The translations under genes were made by a program, and so were the position numbers. Below, piece by piece: positions 1-7,480 of a stretch of 40,102 bases of DNA (its first letter is position 1; each line of letters begins with the position of its first letter). The notes under the pieces are model-generated. The model was not told the origin of the DNA. It did no database searches and was given only the letters and a program-made list of their open reading frames with translations. The stretch is taken from positions 1 to 40,102 of the forward strand of contig PHBH01000030.1 in assembly GCA_002840535.1 (NCBI GenBank), read 5' to 3'. Source of the DNA: Deltaproteobacteria bacterium HGW-Deltaproteobacteria-15. Its GTDB lineage: Bacteria; Desulfobacterota; DSM-4660; Desulfatiglandales; HGW-15.

Positions 1-218
1 TTTGCCTTCAAAAACCTCAATATAGGGCCGTTTTAAGGGGTCATTTTAAAAGTATCCTCTTTGATCTCCAACACTTCCCTCGGCCCGACTTGCCCTTTAA
101 TGGGCGACCCCAGGGCACAACACCAATATTTCACGGGCATCCCCTTTCCCCCCTGATTGTTGGCGATGTTTTTGGGTCCTTTGCAGTGTTAATTTGATGC
201 TCCTACCTAAGCAAGCTC

Positions 219-2420
219 TTAACTCCTTGCCATCATCATCACATAATGAGCGGAATGCCCCGACTTCTCGAAGATCTTTTTGAAAACTTGAAGGTAGGTT
301 TCGACCACATTATCGTCTATGGCCATGTAGATATCATCAAGGGCGTAATGCGACCCTTCGTTAACCCACGAAAATAGAGCCTTACAGACCAATTTCTCCT
401 TCCCCTCGAACATTTCACAAATCTCATCAGAATCAACACCACCCAGGATCTTGAAATAGTTTTCAAGAATTCTCCTGAGGGTGTTCTGGATCGCCAGGTT
501 TGACCGGTCTGGGTTTCTCACTTCAGCCCATAGCAACTCGTAAGAAGTACTAACCGGGTTGGAGTTGTGTTTCTCTATCTTGGATATCGGTCCCGACTTT
601 CGAACAACCCAAAAGGTCTCCTCGTTCATGGCACCGCAAGTGCGTCTGCGGTTGAAGGTGACTTCTCTGTGAAAGTAAATGTTGTGAGTCAGAATGAACA
701 CCTGCTTAACATGAGTCCTTTTTGCTCGGACCTCATCGAACAGGTCTTTGATCAAGCTGCTTACGATAAACAGAATGTCGCTGTCGAGGCTAGAAACAGG
801 GTCATCAATGACAACAACACGGTCTGTAGTCATTCCAGTCTCTGAGTCACTTCCTTTTAACAGATAATAGAAGTATAGAAAGGTTACAAAGTTCTTTTCC
901 CCTTCGCTCAACGTATCCTTCGCATCTGAACCATCGGATCGAAGCAACCTATAACATGTCCTGTTGTCTGACTTCGCGATGGAAAAGCTTTGAAAACCAA
1001 AGGAGGCCAGAAGGGCGTTAATACCATCGATCGTTGGCTGTATGCTTGTCGTCTGTTTCTCGAGTTCTCGAATCTCGGCTGCCTTATTCTTCTTTTCGCT
1101 GGTTGCCAATGAAATTTGTTCCGTCATCGCTGCGATAGCTTTGTTCAAAGCGTCCCGTCTTACTCTGTAGGATTCCAAATCCGTCTTTAGTTCTGTTTCG
1201 AGCAAGTACTTCCATACCTGGGCAGTTAGGTTCCTACGCTCCTGAGCAAGGTTTGCGACCATCGTGTTGTGTTTGCTAACCTGAACATTCGCTGCGTCTA
1301 TCATTTCCTTTGTTTTCTTTACGATATTGACGATGGACTCCAACTCAATGGCCTGACTCGGCTCCTTCTTCTTTGACGTGAGGCGTTGTATGTTGACCAT
1401 GATTGTAGAATCGAGAAGTTCCTTTTCTCCCTTTAGTTTCTCAACGTCGATGAACCTGCATGGTTCAGCGATAATAGACGCGATCTGTTGCTGAAGCCGT
1501 GCGGAGGCGGTCTTGTAGGCGGTGACGAGATCGTCAATGGCTTTACTATCGGCCTCAAATGTTTCATCAAAATAGTCGTTTAAGCTTTTGGCAAACGCAT
1601 CGGTCGTGTCCTGTTGGCAGAATGGACACACCATTTGGTTTGCGTCGTAAAATCCACGACCCTCCCTAACCCAATCACTGTTTCCCAACTTCCTTATCAT
1701 CGCCGCGACATCAACGTCATCCTTGCCAATTACGCGTTTCTTGAGTATCGGTGCCTTCTCATGGGCAAGGATGGCATCGGTTTCTAAGTCAGGGATGGAT
1801 TTCTCGGATGTTGGACTGGGGCCGAATACCGTTTCTGCCTTCTTTTCCAAAGCGGATAAAGTTTCTACTGACGCGGAATTAGATGCCCATTCTATGAGGA
1901 CTTTTCCTTTGAATTTCTCAGCATTGTTTCGGAACCCTTCGAATGCACCTTGCAATTTTGCGTCATGTTTTTGCTTCTGAGCCCAGCACTTAGTCTTTAG
2001 CTCGGCTTCGAGAGCTGTCAGTTCATCTTTTTTACCGCCTGTCCCATCCTCGCCATGCAGTCCTAAATTCAGGATTTCGATCTTTCTTGTGATTGTGTCC
2101 AGTTCACCTTTTGTGGTGGCGAGCCTATTAGTGGTGTCTATGTTCTTTTCGCCAAGCGTGAAAACGCCCTTTAACTCAGCACACTGGTTAAAGTTCGTCT
2201 CCACAAAGTCTCGGTTGTAGACCAACGGCTGGAGCTTGGTGCCACTCTGCCAAGCGACCTTGCAACTCGGATAGCTGCTTTCGTCGGCAATTACCCTGCT
2301 GATGGTCGTTTTGCCAGTTGCATTCGCCCCGTAAACGAAGTTGAACGTAGACAGGTCAAAAAGGTTCTCAGGGGCGTTTGCGAAGGTCGCGGTACCTGCA
2401 AGCTGAATTGAACTGATCAT
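219..2420 (-). CDS. AAA_13-type ATPase, RloC/PrrC-like putative anticodon nuclease
   Basis: A 733-residue SMC/Rad50-like ATPase. Walker A is GANATGKTT at residues 31-39; a long charged coiled-coil region carries a CPFC motif at 265-268 resembling a Rad50/RloC zinc hook; near the C-terminus come an LSEGEKNF signature and a VVVIDDPVSSLD Walker B, then a conserved LTHN motif. The C-terminal tail has Arg649-x3-Glu653 and His691 (in NEGSH), the same order as the Arg-Glu-His catalytic triad of the PrrC/RloC tRNA anticodon nucleases. Those families cut tRNA when phage infection or DNA damage triggers the ATPase; that role here is inferred. The start is preceded by AGGGGG about 5 bases upstream. No type I restriction genes are seen nearby. 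It is the last gene of the minus-strand cassette-like array, but I find no attC after its stop. It could also be an uncharacterised AAA_13 defence ATPase with another effector activity. Confidence 0.8.
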   Translation of the reverse strand: MISSIQLAGTATFANAPENLFDLSTFNFVYGANATGKTTISRVIADESSYPSCKVAWQSGTKLQPLVYNRDFVETNFNQCAELKGVFTLGEKNIDTTNRLATTKGELDTITRKIEILNLGLHGEDGTGGKKDELTALEAELKTKCWAQKQKHDAKLQGAFEGFRNNAEKFKGKVLIEWASNSASVETLSALEKKAETVFGPSPTSEKSIPDLETDAILAHEKAPILKKRVIGKDDVDVAAMIRKLGNSDWVREGRGFYDANQMVCPFCQQDTTDAFAKSLNDYFDETFEADSKAIDDLVTAYKTASARLQQQIASIIAEPCRFIDVEKLKGEKELLDSTIMVNIQRLTSKKKEPSQAIELESIVNIVKKTKEMIDAANVQVSKHNTMVANLAQERRNLTAQVWKYLLETELKTDLESYRVRRDALNKAIAAMTEQISLATSEKKNKAAEIRELEKQTTSIQPTIDGINALLASFGFQSFSIAKSDNRTCYRLLRSDGSDAKDTLSEGEKNFVTFLYFYYLLKGSDSETGMTTDRVVVIDDPVSSLDSDILFIVSSLIKDLFDEVRAKRTHVKQVFILTHNIYFHREVTFNRRRTCGAMNEETFWVVRKSGPISKIEKHNSNPVSTSYELLWAEVRNPDRSNLAIQNTLRRILENYFKILGGVDSDEICEMFEGKEKLVCKALFSWVNEGSHYALDDIYMAIDDNVVETYLQVFKKIFEKSGHSAHYVMMMARS

Positions 2421-2440
2421 GTAACCCCCTTATCGCCAAG

Positions 2441-2598
2441 GAGACTGTCGAAAAAGTATTCACCGTTCCAGAATGTAAACTTCCTCGGGTCACTTAACCC
2501 TTCGAGACATGGAGATCGTTGATTCTGGGCCTTCTCAGAGACCAGGTTTTTTCTGAGAATCCTCGAACAAATCGCGCCGGGGGTTTTTCGACAGCCTC
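2441..2598. mobile_element. 158-bp MITE-like element, copy 1
   Basis: A 158-bp element bounded by GAGACTGTCGAAAAA on the left and TTTTTCGACAGCCTC on the right, inverted with one mismatch. It matches the element at 4289-4446 over its whole length with scattered substitutions and equal size. It encodes nothing. It lies directly against the GTT core of the attC-like site at 2595-2650. The flank on the other side reads CTT instead of GTT, which would fit a decayed 3-bp target duplication. Confidence 0.7.
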
Positions 2599-2650
2599 AA
2601 CGACAAGTTCACCGGGGAGCGAAGCGAATCCGGTGGAACGCTGGTTGGGA
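2595..2650 (-). other. attC-like recombination site following the deaminase cassette
   Basis: An imperfect 56-bp palindrome just 3' of the deaminase stop. On the minus strand the left arm reads CCCAACCAGCGTTCCACCGG and the right arm is its near-complement with unpaired single bases (GTTCC/GTTC), around a short GC-rich loop. The ends, CCCAAC and GTTGAGG, approximate the R'' and R' core boxes of integron attC sites. The 158-bp element begins at the GTT of R', so the original R' was probably GTTGGCG before insertion. Extrahelical bases and overall size fit attC sites; a plain terminator would not need the AAC/GTT ends. Confidence 0.65.
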
Positions 2651-2653
2651 GGA

Positions 2654-3592
2654 TTACGTGTCCAAGGATTCATCCCACTCCGCCCCCATCACCCAGGCTA
2701 ACGCTGACATTCGACCGCTTAGTAAGCCCCACTCAAAGTCATCCCACCCGAGATTCTTCCTTCCATACTTCTTCTCAATCTTCTTCGCCGCAGCCATAGC
2801 CTTTCGCAGGATGGGCTTCTGATCGTCCGTTAATATTGCTTCGCCACTGCGTATCTTCTCCAGCCAGACTTGATGCCTATTCCACCAGACCTTATCCCAA
2901 AACTCGTTGTACGCTTTTAAGATGGAATTATCATTACGTCGTAAGAGCAGTGGCCACTCTTGTCCAGGATTGTCCTCATCCGGAAGCCACTCGACCTTAT
3001 CACCGCTTTCGGTATAGCCGATTCTATGGCCATTCGGACCGACTTCACCTGGTTTAACCGGGTCGGCCGTTTCGGCCTTAGTGCGCTGGCGTTTGATTGG
3101 GCTTTTGTGTTGGCGATTAAATTCTCTGTTGAGTTCTTCGATCTCTGCCATCAAATCGGGATCAAATCGCGCAATCTCAATACCCGCTTCGCGAAGCCGG
3201 AGTTCCCCGCGGCCGCGTATCCTATTGTTTGGATCAAGCACCCCAATCACGACACGTTTTATTCGTCGTTCAATTATGCGGTCAGCGCAGGCGATCTTCG
3301 GATGATTACGTGACGTGCATGGCTCCAATGTCGTGAAGAGGGTAGTCCCTGCTAATGTGTCATGGGCGAGCTTTTTTTCTAAAAGCGTGAACTCGGCATG
3401 TTCGCCCGGAGCAAGCTCCCCGCGGAACGCTCCACCCAAGGGCCTTCCAGCACGAGCGATAACCGCACCAACTTTCGGAGCTATTTTGCCTGGCTCGCTT
3501 TCTGATTGTCGTGCGAGCGCTATTGCTCCCAGCATCAACTCTCTATCCGTCTGCTTTTGCTGTTCTCTGCCAGATCTAACTACTTTGGCCAT
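2654..3592 (-). CDS. RibD/CDA-superfamily deaminase with novel C-terminal domain (integron cassette)
   Basis: A 312-residue protein. Residues about 15-165 form a zinc deaminase domain: H65-A-E67 (ligand and catalytic Glu) and P91-C92 with C102, giving a C-x9-C spacing close to RibD-type pyrimidine deaminases. The following stretch ([13 protein letters not shown], then AGIEI) also matches RibD-like domains. The C-terminal ~150 residues, rich in Trp and charged residues, are not the RibD reductase and I do not recognise them. The ATG at 3592 was chosen because AGGAGG lies 10 bases upstream; a GTG 30 bases earlier has no such site. The gene lies between two attC-like sites in an array with defence-like genes, so nucleotide depletion or nucleic-acid editing are possible roles. 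Riboflavin synthesis is unlikely because no rib genes are present and the reductase domain is missing. Confidence 0.75.
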   Translation of the reverse strand: MAKVVRSGREQQKQTDRELMLGAIALARQSESEPGKIAPKVGAVIARAGRPLGGAFRGELAPGEHAEFTLLEKKLAHDTLAGTTLFTTLEPCTSRNHPKIACADRIIERRIKRVVIGVLDPNNRIRGRGELRLREAGIEIARFDPDLMAEIEELNREFNRQHKSPIKRQRTKAETADPVKPGEVGPNGHRIGYTESGDKVEWLPDEDNPGQEWPLLLRRNDNSILKAYNEFWDKVWWNRHQVWLEKIRSGEAILTDDQKPILRKAMAAAKKIEKKYGRKNLGWDDFEWGLLSGRMSALAWVMGAEWDESLDT

Positions 3593-3775
3593 TCGTGTCT
3601 GTCCTCCTGGTTTGTCACCCACGGTACCTTGTAGATCGGGCAGGTCAGCGTAATAGAGGGGGTCGCTCTTTCGTAATTCAATAACTTTTCTATTCAGCGA
3701 ATTGACTCTTCATTAATTCTCGACTCGATTGATTGAATTAAATTCCTAAAGAGCGTCCCTCTGCTCACTCTGCTC

Positions 3776-3844
3776 ACATAACTGTGCCCTTAACATGCCG
3801 GGCGGCGTTTTATCGCCCGGTCATGGTTGAAGGGCGGGTTATGT
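3776..3844 (-). other. attC site following the AT-rich orphan cassette
   Basis: A 69-bp site with exactly complementary ends, ACATAAC (R'', minus strand) and GTTATGT (R'). The inner arms pair as GCCCTTCAACCATGACCGGGCG against GCCCTTAACATGCCGGGCG with three unpaired bases on one side, the extrahelical-base pattern used for strand choice in attC sites. The TAA stop of the upstream gene lies inside R'', as is common for integron cassettes. The start of the same cassette (plus-strand 4282-4288) carries the same GTTATGT core, as expected for one cassette. This is the clearest of the three sites. Confidence 0.8.
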
Positions 3845-4267
3845 TTTCGTATTGTCCTCTGATAGCCCCAATAGCTTTTTACAACCACGAGGAGAGAAAA
3901 ATGAATTTTTATCTGGCAGTGGGTAATTGATTTTGTAATTGTTGTCAGCTTCACGAAGATTCCAACGTTTATTTTTTATATGTGAGTTCACTTCATTTTT
4001 TGTAAATACCCATCCTTCAGCCTTAGAAGTAAGAAGTACCAAATAATAATTATCAAGAGAATTAAGCAGGTCAATGAAGTCTTTACCAACGCCCCAAAAA
4101 GGCTTTTTGCTTCGGCTAATCTTTACTATCATAAATGTATTATTAATTATGAAATAGTTAGATCGCTTAAATATGGCCTTCCACTTTGCATGATTTTCAC
4201 TGCTTGGGGAGGGTTCTTTAGCACCTATTTCCGAAACAAAAAACTCGATCTCATTATCAATACTCAT
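3839..4267 (-). CDS. Hypothetical AT-rich protein (integron cassette)
   Basis: A 142-residue protein that I do not recognise. It has a charged N-terminus, a central hydrophobic strand-like stretch (YYLVLLTSK) and aromatic-rich segments, with no signal peptide or membrane helix. The sequence is visibly much more AT-rich than the housekeeping genes of the window, suggesting foreign origin. The start at 4267 has GAGGGG a few bases upstream; an ATG at 4285 overlaps the cassette core site GTTATGT and is less likely. The gene fills one cassette: core GTTATGT, short leader, gene, then TAA inside the R'' box of its attC. Function unknown; the neighbours suggest an accessory or defence role. Confidence 0.7.
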   Translation of the reverse strand: MSIDNEIEFFVSEIGAKEPSPSSENHAKWKAIFKRSNYFIINNTFMIVKISRSKKPFWGVGKDFIDLLNSLDNYYLVLLTSKAEGWVFTKNEVNSHIKNKRWNLREADNNYKINYPLPDKNSFFSPRGCKKLLGLSEDNTKT

Positions 4268-4288
4268 TTTCCCCTCTTGAAACATAAC

Positions 4289-4446
4289 GAGGCTGTCGAA
4301 AAAGTGTTAACCGTTCCAGAATGTAAACTTTCCGGGGCCACCTACCCCTTCGGCACATGGAAATCGTTGATTCTGGACCTTCTCAGAGGGCATCTTTTTT
4401 CCGATAGCCCCCGCACAAACTGCGCCGGGGGTTTTTCGACAGCCTC
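4289..4446. mobile_element. 158-bp MITE-like element, copy 2
   Basis: Perfect 15-bp terminal inverted repeats GAGGCTGTCGAAAAA / TTTTTCGACAGCCTC bound a 158-bp non-coding sequence homologous to the copy at 2441-2598. On the minus strand it is flanked by GTT on both sides (CCC-GTT-element-GTT-ATGT), so it either generated a 3-bp duplication or integrated at the GTT of the attC R' core. It separates the FRG cassette's attC from the start of the next cassette. No transposase is present, so any movement would need one in trans. Confidence 0.75.
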
Positions 4447-4506
4447 AACGGGCTGCTCAGGGGCGCACGGCTTTTTTGCGCGTCCCCTGCAGCGGCAATG
4501 TTAGAG
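4443..4506 (-). other. attC site following the FRG cassette
   Basis: A 64-bp imperfect palindrome on the minus strand. R'' is CTCTAAC, with the TAA stop of the FRG gene embedded; arms GCCGCTGCAGGGGACGC and its near-complement GCGCCCCTGAGCAGC follow, then GTTGAGG in the R' position. R'' is exactly complementary to GTTAGAG at the start of the same cassette (5303-5309). The adjoining 158-bp element interrupts the R' junction with the next cassette. Confidence 0.75.
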
Positions 4507-5295
4507 ACCTTGGAATGTAATCTCTCTGAGTGCGTAAGTTTTCAAAAGAGCCTCTCGGTCATCCATAAGGCTGTAGTAGTTGATCCCCATTCCGTCCAGC
4601 CACTTCATGGCCTTAATCGACTCAGCTGATGGGATCACATACTTGGCAAGAAGATCTTGATCAATCTCGTCTTCACGGAAAACGTGCGCGTGCGGAGCGA
4701 ACTGGTGATCATTTTTCACCGCCTTGGTTGCGATGGTGTAAGAAGATTGCTGGCGCGAGTGTCTTACGTGCGGATGCACTGCGAGCCATTTGGCGGTGAT
4801 CTGAGGTTTTCCTTTCCATACATGTTTCTCACCATTAATCGAATCAACGAATGCAAAGACAGCTACGTTCTTGGCCCTCACACTCTCACAAAATGCAAAG
4901 AAGGCCGCGATATATGGGGACCGCGTCCAGTCCAAAAGAGGTGAAGGAAACCCATGGTGGCGCAAATAGGTCCAATAAAACGATATGGAAGCGGGGATGT
5001 GGACAAGGACATCGGTCATGTTCTGAGCCAGTTCGCGGTCGATATCTGAAAGACTTGGAATGTCACCAGTATAGTCATCTAGAGGCCCCAAGCCTCGCAC
5101 GCAGTCGACGACAAGGCTGCAATATTTCCTGATTGTCCAACTTGATTTGGAATACCTTTCGAGAGTTGTTCTCAGGCACCAATTTGAATTCGGCTGCCCG
5201 CGAAAAAGAAGGGGAATATTTTCGTACTTGCACTGCACCTCATCAGCCGCCGAACAGAATGCTTCCCAAGATTCCAGTTCAATTATCTTCATCAT
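4501..5295 (-). CDS. FRG domain-containing protein (integron cassette)
   Basis: A 264-residue FRG-domain protein. The name-giving motif LLFRGQPNSNW lies near residues 29-39, and the second family block HHGFPSPLLDWTRSPYIAAF lies mid-protein. FRG proteins are found in phage-defence islands, toxin-like settings and integron cassettes; their biochemistry is poorly defined. It is soluble, without signal peptide or membrane segment. Two consecutive ATG codons (5295, 5292) follow the cassette core GTTAGAG by 7 bases with no clear ribosome-binding site. The stop codon lies in the R'' box of the attC. It is the 5'-most cassette of the array; an integron promoter or integrase expected above it is absent. 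Confidence 0.8.
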   Translation of the reverse strand: MMKIIELESWEAFCSAADEVQCKYENIPLLFRGQPNSNWCLRTTLERYSKSSWTIRKYCSLVVDCVRGLGPLDDYTGDIPSLSDIDRELAQNMTDVLVHIPASISFYWTYLRHHGFPSPLLDWTRSPYIAAFFAFCESVRAKNVAVFAFVDSINGEKHVWKGKPQITAKWLAVHPHVRHSRQQSSYTIATKAVKNDHQFAPHAHVFREDEIDQDLLAKYVIPSAESIKAMKWLDGMGINYYSLMDDREALLKTYALREITFQGL

Positions 5296-5302
5296 CTGCG
5301 CA

Positions 5303-5309
5303 CTCTAAC
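5303..5309 (-). other. Cassette start core site GTTAGAG
   Basis: On the minus strand the sequence GTTAGAG sits 7 bases before the FRG start codons and is the exact reverse complement of the R'' box CTCTAAC at 4500-4506. In integron cassettes the first six bases and R'' are expected to pair in this way after circularisation, so the pair marks both ends of the cassette. Confidence 0.65.
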
Positions 5310-6021
5310 GTTAATGGACGGAAGGAAAATAGCGATATTTTCCTGCGGCCTTTTGTCGTGTAACACCAGTAAGCTGTCATCTCGACCGAAGGGAGAGATC
5401 TTGTAACGGCCCGCAAGTATAAGATTTCTCACTTCGTTCGAAATGACAAATTCGGCAAGGAATTTCAGTTACACGACACTAGCATGAGTCTCCTGTTTCC
5501 GTTCAACTGACCGAATCCAAAGCCATTTTGTGGTGTGAACCATGAGCGGCGGCGATTCCCGTGCACAGACGGCGTTTGGGGATGCTTATCAGGGGTGCGC
5601 GGAGGGAAACGGGTTTGCACCTCACAGCCTCCGAGCCGCATTTTAATGATGGGACAGGAATGCCTGTTGGCAGGTTGAGGATCTTTTCGCTCTTGAGGGC
5701 CATGAGAATCCTTCCAGGCTGTGAGGGCCTTTTTCAGATTACCCGGCTTAGAATCGACCCTTTATGGAAAACGACGGGTTTCGCTCCCTGCTTCGCTGAA
5801 GCTATGGAGGACAGGATGGAAAATCAGCAACGCTGTTCATCATACGGCTCGCCCTTCTTCTAGAGGCTATTGCCGGAGATTTCAAGGAAAAAGCTTGAAG
5901 AGGTTCTGGGTTCAGAGTTCTGGGTTCAAAGTCAAGAAGAGAAAGAGCATGGAGCGTTACGCCAAGTTTTAATAAAGGCAATGCGGAAATCTGCGCAATC
6001 TGTGTAATCTGTGGATAGCCC
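5310..6021. other. Gene-free region upstream of the cassette array
   Basis: About 710 bases without a credible gene. It holds an 8-bp hairpin (AGGAAAAT-AGCGAT-ATTTTCCT, near 5323-5345) with loosely paired flanks that could be a decayed attC; a 123-bp repeat element (5355-5477); and, from about 5890, simple repeats such as two tandem copies of a GTTCTGGGTTCA-like unit and an AATCTGTG tract before the deacetylase gene. No integron integrase, transposase or attI is recognisable. Short open frames near 5561-5863 have no family features. Confidence 0.5.
5355..5477. repeat. 123-bp repeat element with 10-bp inverted ends, copy A of the 74-bp family
   Basis: Perfect ends GTCGTGTAAC (5355-5364) and GTTACACGAC (5468-5477) enclose a 74-bp imperfect palindrome (5375-5448) running from TGTCATCTCGACCG to CGAAATGACA. 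The same 74-bp unit recurs in the opposite orientation at 11789-11862 with only a few changes. It is non-coding, and its two halves can form a long stem. Confidence 0.65.
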
Positions 6022-7179
6022 TTATATCCCGTGGATCGGGAAGACGTGCTTCCGGATGTAGTCCACCACTCTTCGTGCTGCCTCAAACGCCTTTTCCTTC
6101 ACTTCTCCCTTGGTGGCAAAGGGATGATCGTAGAGGCTTCCCACCTCCTTTTCAGGGCCGAACATCATGCCGCCGACAAGACCGGCAAACTCATCCACCG
6201 GTTCGACATGATTCAGGATGGACCATGCAAGGGTCCAGCACCTGGAGGTGCGGTAGAGGTCGTATCCTCCACCTCCCAATGCGAGGATCTTCGGGCAGAC
6301 GGCGGTTATACCTCTCACCGCCTTCTGATACCCATTGTTGGTGAGCTTGAGATGAGTGAGGGGATCCGAGATGAGAGTGTCAGCGCCCAACTCGGCGACA
6401 ATGATATCCGGAGAAAAGGCCCTCAGCAGTGGAAAGACGGCGGAATCCAGCACAAAGGAGTAAACCTCGTCGTCCGTTCCCGGCTCCAGAGGCAGATTCA
6501 CCGTGAACCCCCTCCCCTCGCCTTCGCCGATCTCGTTTTCATTGCCGGACCAGGGATAGAGGGTTCTCCCTGTTTCATGGGTCGAGATCATGAGGACTCC
6601 TGGATCCTCGTAGAACGCCTGCTGAACACCATTGCCATGGTGCGCATCGAAATCCACATAGGCGATTCTGATATCCTTTGCAACGCGCAGTGCATCCAGA
6701 ATGGCAACGGCTATGTCGTTGAGGTAACAAAACCCTTCCGCATGTCCCGGCATGGCATGGTGGAACCCGCCCAGGAGATGGAAAGCCTTCTGTATCCTGC
6801 CGCTCAGGATCTCCTGCAAGGCTGAATGGGTCCCCCCTACCGCACGCAGGGACCACTCGTAGATTCCCTTCAGGATCGGGGTATCGGCAGTGCCGAGCCC
6901 TCGTCCGAGCATCTCCAGGGATACCTCCCCCCTGCTCGCCTTTTCCAGCAGTTGAATGTATGCGGGCTCGTGGAAGAGGGAAAGCAGCGCCGGGTCTGCC
7001 GCGGGAGGTTCTTTGACAATCATCCAGGGATAGTTCAAAACGCCGTAGCGGTTGCAGAGATCGAAAGTTACCTTTGCCCTCTCGGGCTTGAACGGGTGGT
7101 CGGGTCCGAAGTCGAACCTTCCCATCTCATCGGAATAGTAGAATACGGTAGTCGGGTGCTCCAACGGCGGTGCAGGCAT
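6022..7179 (-). CDS. acuC: Histone deacetylase superfamily protein, AcuC-like
   Basis: A 385-residue full-length class I-type deacetylase. The N-terminal PDHPFKPERA segment, the GGFHHAMPGHAEGFC histidine pair (catalytic His dyad), the zinc-ligand block DFDAHHGNG, the later GADTLISDPL aspartate and the GGGGYD loop are all present. AcuC proteins remove acetyl groups from lysines, classically to activate acetyl-CoA synthetase; acetylpolyamine hydrolase activity is an alternative. Cytoplasmic. No acs gene is in the window, but an acyl-CoA ligase lies 16 kb away. A weak GGAG lies 4 bases before the ATG. It is transcribed away from the unidentified gene at 7481, with about 300 bases between. Confidence 0.88.
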   Translation of the reverse strand: MPAPPLEHPTTVFYYSDEMGRFDFGPDHPFKPERAKVTFDLCNRYGVLNYPWMIVKEPPAADPALLSLFHEPAYIQLLEKASRGEVSLEMLGRGLGTADTPILKGIYEWSLRAVGGTHSALQEILSGRIQKAFHLLGGFHHAMPGHAEGFCYLNDIAVAILDALRVAKDIRIAYVDFDAHHGNGVQQAFYEDPGVLMISTHETGRTLYPWSGNENEIGEGEGRGFTVNLPLEPGTDDEVYSFVLDSAVFPLLRAFSPDIIVAELGADTLISDPLTHLKLTNNGYQKAVRGITAVCPKILALGGGGYDLYRTSRCWTLAWSILNHVEPVDEFAGLVGGMMFGPEKEVGSLYDHPFATKGEVKEKAFEAARRVVDYIRKHVFPIHGI

Positions 7180-7480
7180 GACACTCCATGGCGATCAGGT
7201 GATGATCAGGGCAGAAACGCGTAGAGATTGAGGCAGGATGGGCGCGCACTGCCGATCAGGATGAAATATACAAACGGACCGGGAGGGGGTCAATGAAAAA
7301 GCAGGGGCATCCCTGCTCGCCGTCTTGCGAAAGTCCGCCTCAATTCGTTCTTGCCTTCACAGGGAGGAGAAAATACACTCTGGTCTCGGCCCAGGCTGAC
7401 GGATCAAAGAGGCGAAGGGATATGACCCGGAGGCTGCCACAAAAACGAACGGCCGGCCGAATGTCTGCAGGTTTTCCCAC
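7180..7480. other. Divergent intergenic region acuC / 7481 gene
   Basis: About 300 bases between two divergent genes, presumably with promoters for both, though no convincing -35/-10 pair stands out. It contains a short hairpin AGCAGGG-GCAT-CCCTGCT near 7301-7318. Confidence 0.35.

Noticed and set aside
1..80. Possible end of an IS21-like element (GGGGTCATTTTAAAAG motif)
   Set aside because: Only one short motif from memory of such ends; no transposase and no second end in the window.
5561..5863. Short plus-strand frame of 100 codons
   Set aside because: Composition irregular, no family features, no ribosome-binding site, and it lies in a repeat-rich gene-free stretch.
5310..6021. Hidden integron integrase or attI
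   Set aside because: No long frame in either strand shows tyrosine-recombinase motifs, and no attI could be recognised.
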